Source of the DNA: Streptomyces sp. WAC05374
GTDB taxonomy: Bacteria; Actinomycetota; Actinomycetes; Streptomycetales; Streptomycetaceae
Direction: 5' to 3'
Assembly (NCBI RefSeq): GCF_004353505.1
Contig: NZ_SMNQ01000015.1
Span: 1 to 64,000 of the forward strand
Length of the DNA stretch: 64,000 nucleotides
A program made the position numbers and the translations under genes. The notes beneath the pieces are model-generated. The model searched no databases, was not told the DNA's origin, and was given only the letters and a program-made list of their open reading frames with translations. Below are positions 58,770 to 64,000 of this stretch, in pieces. Numbering within the stretch: position 1 is the first letter of the stretch; each line of letters opens with the position of its first letter.

Positions 58770-58830
58770 TCCTGACGGACCACTATGTGCCTTTGTTTTT
58801 ACAATCAAACGTGCTGTGTTGCTGAACAAT
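58770..58830 (+). promoter_or_regulatory. AT-rich promoter region of the Lrp/AsnC gene
   Basis: A short AT-rich stretch, CTTTGTTTTTACAATCAAACG around 58792-58811, stands out in GC-rich DNA just upstream of the Lrp/AsnC start and contains the inverted-repeat-like GTTTTTACAATCAAAC. Lrp-type proteins favour AT-rich sites, so it may be self-regulation. Confidence 0.5.
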
Positions 58831-58846
58831 GGAAGGCTTCAGGTAT

Positions 58847-59299
58847 ATGGACGCCGTGGATAGGCAGCTCATCCAGGCCCTTCGTGAGAACGGCCGGGCC
58901 TCGTACGCCGAGCTGGGCCGGCTCGTCGGCCTCTCCGGGCCCTCCGTCACCGACCGCATCAACCGCCTGGAGGCGGCGGGCGTCATCACCGGCTACCGCG
59001 CGACCGTCGACTCCGCGTCCCTCGGCCTCGGCGTCACGGCGCTGATCGGCATCTCGCTCTCCGACGCCGCCGACCACGAGGACGTGGCGCGCCGCCTGCG
59101 GGACCTGGCCGAGATCGAGGACTGCTGGTTCATCGCGGGCGACGACTCCTTCATGCTCAAGGTCCGCGCCAGCGACGTCGACGGCCTGGAGAAGACCATC
59201 CGCCGGCTGTCGGGGACCAAGGGCGTCTCGCGTACGCGCACGACCATCGTCCTGTCCACGAAGTGGGAGAACCGGGTCGGCGACCTGCCCGAGGAGTGA
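58847..59299 (+). CDS. Lrp/AsnC-family transcriptional regulator
   Basis: A 150-residue feast/famine regulator. The HTH is GRASYAELGRLVGLSGPSVT and the C-terminal RAM/ligand domain begins at VTALIGISLSDAAD. It probably responds to an amino acid and may control the adjacent mqnE or its own gene. ATG 58847 (MDAVDRQLIQALREN) is the usual family start; an in-frame ATG at 58829 adds six residues. Confidence 0.88.
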   Translation: MDAVDRQLIQALRENGRASYAELGRLVGLSGPSVTDRINRLEAAGVITGYRATVDSASLGLGVTALIGISLSDAADHEDVARRLRDLAEIEDCWFIAGDDSFMLKVRASDVDGLEKTIRRLSGTKGVSRTRTTIVLSTKWENRVGDLPEE

Positions 59300-59335
59300 T
59301 GGGGGTCCCCCCGCCCGCGAAGTGCGGGGGAGTAC
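59300..59335. repeat. reverse-orientation relative of the C/G hairpin repeats
   Basis: GGGGGTCCCCCCGCCCGCGAAG + TGCGGGGGAG between the Lrp/AsnC and mqnE genes is similar, in reverse complement, to the two hairpins nested in the element at 17377-17622. It would also fold into an RNA hairpin here. Confidence 0.6.
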
Positions 59336-59378
59336 GGTGGTGGAGCCCGATTGACACACGTATGGGAGGCGGCCTGCC

Positions 59379-60542
59379 ATGGACGCGGGGCTCAAGCGCG
59401 AGCTGGAAGAGAAGGTCCGGTCCGGGGAGCGGCTGACCCGCGAGGACGGCATCGCCCTCTACGAGTCGGACGACCTGGCCTGGCTCGGCGGCCTCGCCCA
59501 CGAAGTGCGCACGCGCAAGAACGGCGACGTCGTGCACTTCAACGTCAACCGGCACCTCAACATGACGAACGTGTGCACCGCGTCGTGCGCGTACTGCTCC
59601 TTCCAGCGCAAGCCGGGCGAGAAGGACGCGTACACCATGCGCATCGAGGAGGCCGTCCGCCTGGCCAAGGCGATGGAGAACGAGAACCTCACCGAGCTGC
59701 ACATCGTCAACGGGCTCCACCCCAACCTGCCGTGGCGCTATTACCCGCGGTCGCTGAGCGAGCTGAAGAAGGCCCTGCCGAACGTCTCGCTCAAGGCCTT
59801 CACGGCCACCGAGATCCACCACTTCGAGACGATCTCCGGGCTGTCCGCCTCCGAGATCCTCGACGAGCTGATCGAGGCGGGCCTGGAGTCGCTGACCGGC
59901 GGCGGCGCGGAGATCTTCGACTGGGAGGTCCGCCAGCACATCGTGGACCACCGCACCCACTGGGAGGACTGGTCCCGCATCCACCGCCTCGCGCACGAGA
60001 AGGGTCTGAAGACCCCGTGCACGATGCTGTACGGGCACATCGAGGAGCCCCGGCACCGCGTGGACCACGTGCTGCGGCTGCGGGAGCTCCAGGACGAGAC
60101 CGGCGGCTTCCAGGTCTTCATCCCGCTGCGCTACCAGCACGACTTCGTGGACATGCAGGACGGCAAGGTCCGCAACCGCCTCCAGGCGCGGACGACCATG
60201 GCGACCGGCGCGGAGGCGCTGAAGACCTTCGCGGTCTCGCGGCTGCTGTTCGACAACGTGCCGCACGTCAAGGTCTTCTGGGTGATGCACGGCGTGCAGA
60301 CGGCCCAGCTCGCGCTCCAGCACGGCGCGGACGACATGGACGGCTCGGTCGTCGAGTACAAGATCACGCACGACGCCGACAACTACGGCACGCCGAACAA
60401 GCTCACCCGCGACGACCTGCTGGAACTGATCCGGGACGCCGGTTTCCGCCCGGTGGAGCGCAACACCCGCTACGAGATCATCCGCGAGTACCCCGGCCCC
60501 GACGCCGGCCGCCGCGAGTCCCCCCAGCCGATGCGCGTCTGA
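59379..60542 (+). CDS. mqnE: aminofutalosine synthase MqnE (radical SAM)
   Basis: A 387-residue radical SAM enzyme that joins 3-[(1-carboxyvinyl)oxy]benzoate and SAM to make 6-amino-6-deoxyfutalosine. The [4Fe-4S] cluster motif is CTASCAYCSF with Cys66, Cys70 and Cys73; the SAM and substrate pocket is in GLESLTGGGAEIFD. ATG 59379. With the other mqn genes in this window it shows that the organism makes menaquinone by the futalosine route. UdgX follows 28 bases downstream. Confidence 0.94.
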   Translation: MDAGLKRELEEKVRSGERLTREDGIALYESDDLAWLGGLAHEVRTRKNGDVVHFNVNRHLNMTNVCTASCAYCSFQRKPGEKDAYTMRIEEAVRLAKAMENENLTELHIVNGLHPNLPWRYYPRSLSELKKALPNVSLKAFTATEIHHFETISGLSASEILDELIEAGLESLTGGGAEIFDWEVRQHIVDHRTHWEDWSRIHRLAHEKGLKTPCTMLYGHIEEPRHRVDHVLRLRELQDETGGFQVFIPLRYQHDFVDMQDGKVRNRLQARTTMATGAEALKTFAVSRLLFDNVPHVKVFWVMHGVQTAQLALQHGADDMDGSVVEYKITHDADNYGTPNKLTRDDLLELIRDAGFRPVERNTRYEIIREYPGPDAGRRESPQPMRV

Positions 60543-60570
60543 CCGGGGCGCCCCCGGGTACTCGGGGGCC

Positions 60571-61227
60571 ATGGCTGGGACCCGGGCTCCCGAGGACGCG
60601 TACACGGCCGAGCCCTTCGTGCCGCAGGGCGCCGGCCTCGACGCCCTGCGCGAGGCAGCCGCCGGGTGCCGGGGCTGCCCGCTGCACCGGGAGGCGACGC
60701 AGACCGTGTTCGGCGCGGGCAACGCGCACGGGCGCGTCCTGCTGGTGGGCGAGCAGCCCGGCGACCAGGAGGACCGGCAGGGGGCGCCGTTCGTCGGGCC
60801 GGCCGGCAAGGTGCTCACCCGGGCGCTGGACGAGGCCGGGATCGAGCCGGCCGACGCGTACGTCACCAACGCCGTCAAGCACTTCAAGTTCGAGGTCGTG
60901 CCCGAGCGGGGCAAGCGCCGCATCCACAAGTCGCCGAGCCTGCGCGAGATGACCGCCTGCCGGCCGTGGCTGGAGGCCGAGCTGCGGCTCGTCGGCCCCG
61001 AGGTGATCGTCGCCCTGGGCGCCACCGCCGGGAAGGCGCTGCTCGGCCCGTCGTTCCGGGTGACCCGGCAGCGGGGGACGCTCCTGCCCTTCCCGGGGCA
61101 CGAGGAGCTCGGCGAGTGCCTGATCGCGACCGTCCACCCCTCCGCCGTGCTGCGCGCCGACGACCGCGAGGCGGTCTTCGAGGGCCTGGTGTCCGACCTG
61201 CGGATAGCCGCGGAGGCCCTGCGCTGA
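60571..61227 (+). CDS. UdgX-type uracil-DNA glycosylase
   Basis: A 218-residue uracil-DNA glycosylase of the UdgX family. The catalytic motif is VGEQPGDQEDR (about residues 60-68), and the UdgX-specific loop KRRIHKSP carries His119, equivalent to the His that forms a covalent bond to uracil-DNA in Mycobacterium smegmatis UdgX. The C-terminal motif is HPSAVLR. Four cysteines near the N-terminus (CRGCPL and others) probably bind an iron-sulfur cluster. Its location directly after mqnE is probably an accident of operon structure. Confidence 0.92.
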   Translation: MAGTRAPEDAYTAEPFVPQGAGLDALREAAAGCRGCPLHREATQTVFGAGNAHGRVLLVGEQPGDQEDRQGAPFVGPAGKVLTRALDEAGIEPADAYVTNAVKHFKFEVVPERGKRRIHKSPSLREMTACRPWLEAELRLVGPEVIVALGATAGKALLGPSFRVTRQRGTLLPFPGHEELGECLIATVHPSAVLRADDREAVFEGLVSDLRIAAEALR

Positions 61228-61246
61228 TCCGTTTATCGTCGACCGT

Positions 61247-61783
61247 ATGCCGTTGAACTTCGTACTGGATCCGCGGATCGACTCCGCCCTCCGCGACGGC
61301 GTCCTGGCCCTGTGGACCGACGTCTCCAACGCGGGCGGCTCCGTCGGCTTCGTCCCGCCCGTCACCCCCGGCGACATCCGCCCGGAGTGGGTCAAGCACC
61401 TCACCGCCATGGCCGAGGGCCGCACCCGGCTCCTGGTCGGCCTGGACGAGGACGGCGCCGTCGCCGCCACCGCCTTCATCACGCACAACACGCACCGCCT
61501 GATGAAGCACTGGGTGTGGCTCTACACCGTGATGGTCCACCCGCGCCACCAGGGCAAGGGGTACGGGCGCGACCTGATGGCCGCCACGGAGGCGGCGGTG
61601 CGCGGCTTCGACGGCATCGAGGCGATCCGGCTCACCTGCCGGGGCGGCACGGGCGTCGACCGGTTCTACGCCTCGTGCGGCTACAAGGAGGTCGGCCGGG
61701 TCCCGGACGCGATACGCGTGGCCGACGGCGACGACCGCGACGACATCATCATGTACCTGCCGCTCACTCCCATCACCCCCTGA
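61247..61783 (+). CDS. GNAT-family N-acetyltransferase
   Basis: A 178-residue acetyltransferase. The acetyl-CoA loop is VHPRHQGKGYGRDLM, with typical QGxGxG, and the substrate side is CRGGTGVDRFYASCGYKEVG. Substrate unknown. ATG 61247 only 19 bases after UdgX, so likely co-transcribed. It is not closely similar to the GNAT at 38555. Confidence 0.85.
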   Translation: MPLNFVLDPRIDSALRDGVLALWTDVSNAGGSVGFVPPVTPGDIRPEWVKHLTAMAEGRTRLLVGLDEDGAVAATAFITHNTHRLMKHWVWLYTVMVHPRHQGKGYGRDLMAATEAAVRGFDGIEAIRLTCRGGTGVDRFYASCGYKEVGRVPDAIRVADGDDRDDIIMYLPLTPITP

Positions 61784-61858
61784 AGTGATCCAATCGTCAC
61801 GTGCTTCACTAGACGGGCAGGAACGCCGTACGAAGGAACGAAGGAAGAAGGCCCCGCC

Positions 61859-62158
61859 GTGTCCGCTGCTGCCAGCACGAGCGCCACGATCCGGTACACC
61901 CTCATGCGTCTCGGCGTCTTCGCCGGCTGCTTCGTCGTCCTGTGGGCACTGGTGTACGTCGGTGCCCTGCCGCGCGGCCTCGGGAACTCCAACCTGCTGT
62001 GGGTGCTGCTCCTGTCCATCGTGATCTCGGCGCCGCTCAGCTTCGTCCTGCTGCGCAAGCAGCGCGACGCGATGTCCGCGCAGATCGTGGAGAAGGTGGA
62101 CACCGCCAAGGCCCGCCTGGAGGCCAACCGGGCCCGCGAGGACCGCGCCGTCCAGTGA
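61859..62158 (+). CDS. DUF4229 membrane protein
   Basis: A 99-residue protein with two membrane spans (LGVFAGCFVVLWALVYVGAL and LLWVLLLSIVISAPLSFVLL) followed by a charged helical tail (VEKVDTAKARLEANRARED). DUF4229 is common in actinobacteria and uncharacterised. GTG 61859. Confidence 0.82.
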   Translation: MSAAASTSATIRYTLMRLGVFAGCFVVLWALVYVGALPRGLGNSNLLWVLLLSIVISAPLSFVLLRKQRDAMSAQIVEKVDTAKARLEANRAREDRAVQ

Positions 62159-62178
62159 CGTAGGTCACGCACTTCCCG

Positions 62179-62214
62179 CACCCCCGTGCCGAAGCAGCGC
62201 TTCGCACGGGGGTG
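62179..62214 (+). terminator. intrinsic terminator after DUF4229 gene
   Basis: CACCCCCGTGC (62179-62189) pairs with GCACGGGGGTG (62204-62214); the inner GAAGCAGCGCTTC extends the stem. It stands 20 bases past the stop and separates this transcript from the leader peptide operon. Confidence 0.85.
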
Positions 62215-62236
62215 TTGGCGTTCCGGGGGTGCCCCT

Positions 62237-62265
62237 CTCAAAGAAGTGCTTTGAGGGTCTCAAAG
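62237..62265 (+). promoter_or_regulatory. three-copy CTCAAAG operator at the leader promoter
   Basis: CTCAAAG (62237-62243) and CTTTGAG (62249-62255) form an inverted repeat with 5 bases between, and a third CTCAAAG lies at 62259-62265. The second arm overlaps the -35 element. A regulator could bind here to repress or activate the transcript. Confidence 0.6.
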
Positions 62266-62287
62266 TTCAAGTGTTAACGTGTTCGGG
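62251..62287 (+). promoter_or_regulatory. predicted promoter giving a leaderless transcript
   Basis: TTGAGG (62251-62256) and TAACGT (62275-62280) are spaced by 18 bases, good matches for a vegetative -35 and -10. A start 7 bases past the -10 falls on the G of GTG 62287, so the leader ORF could be translated without a 5' UTR. Confidence 0.6.
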
Positions 62288-62397
62288 TGAAGACAGCAGT
62301 GCGCCCCCGCGACGACGCCATGAGCACCCCGCTCGTGGCGCGCCTGCATGTCGATCTCTGCCGCTGTATGTCCGCGGTCTGTTGCCGCGAAATCTGA
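62287..62397 (+). CDS. Cys-rich leader peptide (Ms5788A-like)
   Basis: A 36-codon ORF from GTG 62287 (or 25 codons from ATG 62320) ending at TGA 62395. It contains HVDLCRCMSAVCC with four cysteines in the last dozen residues. This resembles the short Cys-rich leader peptides of actinobacteria that stall when cysteine is scarce and thereby control the next gene. No Shine-Dalgarno is apparent and the promoter position fits leaderless translation. Next gene: the symporter at 62488. Confidence 0.82.
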   Translation: MKTAVRPRDDAMSTPLVARLHVDLCRCMSAVCCREI

Positions 62398-62487
62398 CCC
62401 GGCATCATGCAGCGGCGCCGCCCGTAGTGCGCGTGCGCCGCACCCCCCGTCCCGTATTGCCTCGATACGTACCACTGGAGTGTGTCC

Positions 62488-63831
62488 GTGTCCGCGTCCG
62501 CGAGCACCGAAACCCCCGCCCAGCGCACGTCCCGCATACCCCAGGTGCCCTTCTGGGCCCAGATCGTCGCCGGCCTCGTGCTCGGTGTCGTCCTCGGCTG
62601 GATCACCCGCACCTATGACGTGCAGTGGCTGTACACCACCCTCGACAAGGTGGGCCACATCTTCGTCCAGCTCCTCAAGCTGGCCGTCGCCCCGCTCGTC
62701 TTCTTCGCGATCCTGGTGTCCATCACCAATCTGCGGAAGGTCAACAACGCCGCCCGGCTGGCCTCCCGCACCCTGCTCTGGTTCATGATCACGTCGCTGA
62801 TCGCGGTCGCCATCGGCCTCGCGATCGGCCTGCTCACCAACCCGGGCTCCGGCACCGGCCTCACCCCGAAGGACGGCGAGAAGCCCGAGAACGCCGGCTC
62901 CTGGCTGGACTTCCTCACCGGGATCATCCCGACGGACGTCATCACGCCCTTCACCGAGCTGAACGTCCTCCAGATCGTCTTCATGGCCGCCGTCGCCGGC
63001 ATCGCCGCCCTCAAGCTCGGCGAGAAGGCCCAGCCGATCCTCACCCTCAGCGAGTCGGTGCTGGAGCTGCTCCAGAAGGCCCTGTGGTGGGTCATCCGCC
63101 TCGCCCCGATCGGCACCGTCGGCCTCATCGGCTACGCCATCGCCGACTACGGCTGGGACCTCATCGGCAAGTACGCCACCTTCACCGCCGACGTCTACAT
63201 CGGCTGCGCGCTCGTCCTGTTCGGCGTCTACCCGCTGCTGCTCGCCACGGTCGCCAAGGTCAATCCCGTCCAGTTCTTCAAGGGCGCCTGGCCCGCCATC
63301 CAGCTCGCCTTCGTCTCCCGCTCCTCCGTCGGCACCATGCCGGTCACGGTCAAGGTCACCGAGCGCCTCGGCGTGCCGAAGGAGTACACCGCCTTCGCCG
63401 TCCCGTTCGGCGCCACCACCAAGATGGACGGCTGCGCCGCGATCTACCCGGCACTCGCCGCGATCTTCATCGCGCAGATCTTCGGCGTCGAGCTCGGCGT
63501 CCAGGACTACCTGATGATCGCCTTCGTGTCGGTCGTCGGCTCCGCCGCCACCGCCGGTCTGACGGGCGCCACGGTCATGCTGACCCTGACGCTGTCCGCG
63601 CTGGGCCTGCCGCTGGAGGGCGTGGGTCTGCTGATGGCGATCGACCCGATCCTCGACATGATGCGCACGGCCACGAACGTCGCCGGCCAGGCGCTCGTCC
63701 CGGTCGTCGTCGCCGCCCGCGAGAAGATCCTGGACCACGACGCGTACAACGCCGCCTCGTCGTCCCCGGTGGACGAGGAGTACGGCGTGCGCGAGGCCGA
63801 GCAGAAGGTGACCGTGCCGGCCACCGTCTGA
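62488..63831 (+). CDS. dicarboxylate/amino acid:cation symporter (possibly cystine uptake)
   Basis: A 447-residue DAACS-family symporter with about eight spans and two re-entrant loops. Signature stretches are SRSSVGTMPVTVKVTERLG (serine-rich HP1 loop) and FGATTKMDGCAAIYPALAA. The family includes glutamate (GltP), C4-dicarboxylate (DctA) and cystine (TcyP) carriers. The Cys-rich leader 90 bases upstream makes cystine or cysteine the favoured substrate. GTG 62488 has GGAG 7 bases upstream; GTG 62482 is too close. Confidence 0.86.
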   Translation: MSASASTETPAQRTSRIPQVPFWAQIVAGLVLGVVLGWITRTYDVQWLYTTLDKVGHIFVQLLKLAVAPLVFFAILVSITNLRKVNNAARLASRTLLWFMITSLIAVAIGLAIGLLTNPGSGTGLTPKDGEKPENAGSWLDFLTGIIPTDVITPFTELNVLQIVFMAAVAGIAALKLGEKAQPILTLSESVLELLQKALWWVIRLAPIGTVGLIGYAIADYGWDLIGKYATFTADVYIGCALVLFGVYPLLLATVAKVNPVQFFKGAWPAIQLAFVSRSSVGTMPVTVKVTERLGVPKEYTAFAVPFGATTKMDGCAAIYPALAAIFIAQIFGVELGVQDYLMIAFVSVVGSAATAGLTGATVMLTLTLSALGLPLEGVGLLMAIDPILDMMRTATNVAGQALVPVVVAAREKILDHDAYNAASSSPVDEEYGVREAEQKVTVPATV

Positions 63832-63846
63832 CGCCCCCTCACGCGT

Positions 63847-63880
63847 GTGTGCCCCCGGTCCCCAGGGACCGGGGGCACAC
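63847..63880. terminator. bidirectional terminator between symporter and S8 protease
   Basis: 16-bp perfect stem, GTGTGCCCCCGGTCCC (63847-63862) with GGGACCGGGGGCACAC (63865-63880). Located between the two converging genes. Confidence 0.9.
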
Positions 63881-63887
63881 GCGTTCC

Positions 63888-64000
63888 TCAGAGCCCGCCG
63901 GTCTGGAGCAGCCGGTTGGGGGAGGACTTGGTCACGGTCAGGACGTCCTTGACCGACGCGTCGACGAGCCAGGTGTAGACCTGGGCCGGGGTCGCCGACG
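63888..64000 (-). CDS. S8-family serine protease, C-terminal end (partial)
   Basis: The last 37 codons of a minus-strand gene that continues beyond the window. The tail includes SATPAQVYTWLVDASVKD and SPNRLLQTGGL, the usual end of Streptomyces subtilisin-like secreted proteases. Domain content upstream cannot be judged from here. Confidence 0.68.
   Translation of the reverse strand, partial: SATPAQVYTWLVDASVKDVLTVTKSSPNRLLQTGGL

Noticed and set aside
1..64000. CRISPR arrays, prophage, integrase, tRNA genes
   Set aside because: None was seen: no regular spacer repeats, phage genes, integrase or cloverleaf sequence recognised; the short repeats found are 2-3 copies only.

Overview
This window is a 64 kb stretch of Streptomyces (or very close actinomycete) chromosome. 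The evidence is very high GC with strong third-position bias, frequent GTG starts, the 3' end of an actinobacterial 5S rRNA at the left edge, and genus-typical genes: bldN/rsbN, rex-hemACD, class I LysRS, DUF2637 and DUF3558 proteins, and the futalosine menaquinone genes. It is mostly core chromosome, with no prophage, integrative element, CRISPR array or biosynthetic cluster. Product names rest on motifs and family recognition by eye; no database search was run.

Layout. 1-120: end of an rRNA operon and its terminator. 140-7012: HAD phosphatase, MFS exporter, AcuC-type deacetylase, a phosphatase-like gene with a TTA (bldA-dependent) codon, a BldC-like regulator, a 32-residue AURKAIP1/COX24 peptide, a short-chain dehydrogenase-like protein and a PlsC acyltransferase. 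7112-9329: the developmental sigma factor bldN and its anti-sigma factor rsbN, with a candidate sigma-BldN promoter in front of rsbN. 9760-17377: HAD-IB phosphatase, glutaredoxin-like protein, then the redox regulator rex with its operator and hemA-hemC-hemD, then hemB. 17622-29114: DUF4253 protein, methyltransferase, lipoproteins, a membrane-anchored HTH protein, divergent argS/lysS, DUF2637 and two DUF3558 lipoproteins. 29305-40719: a mixed accessory stretch (rtcB, SDR, ABC-like ATPase, FAD monooxygenase/TetR pair, MarR, Mut7-C, NmrA-like, phosphodiesterase, GNAT, a substrate-binding-like protein).

40846-48677: hemL, phosphoglycerate mutase family, a Tat-type lipoprotein, then the System II cytochrome c maturation set (ResA-like, CcdA, ResB, CcsB). 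48715-54400: SRPBCC protein, a coupled NTPase plus membrane-anchored periplasmic-binding pair, a 2-oxoglutarate/Fe(II) oxygenase and a PLDc_N membrane protein. 54490-60542: late futalosine menaquinone genes (UbiD-like decarboxylase, MqnP prenyltransferase, UbiX-like, Lrp/AsnC regulator, mqnE), with a rhomboid protease between. 60571-64000: UdgX-type uracil-DNA glycosylase, GNAT, DUF4229 protein, a Cys-rich leader peptide in front of a dicarboxylate/cystine-type symporter, and the tail of an S8 protease.

Together the window concentrates respiratory and redox functions: haem synthesis under Rex, cytochrome c assembly and menaquinone synthesis. The most interesting unexplained structures are (i) a cysteine-rich, probably leaderless leader ORF that predicts cysteine attenuation of the symporter, plus a three-copy CTCAAAG operator at its promoter; (ii) two copies of a non-autonomous inverted-repeat element whose insertion at TA created the stop codons of the genes on both sides; (iii) a 22-codon ORF ahead of hemL whose peptide resembles the HemL N-terminus through synonymous changes; and (iv) a translationally coupled NTPase/periplasmic-sensor pair.
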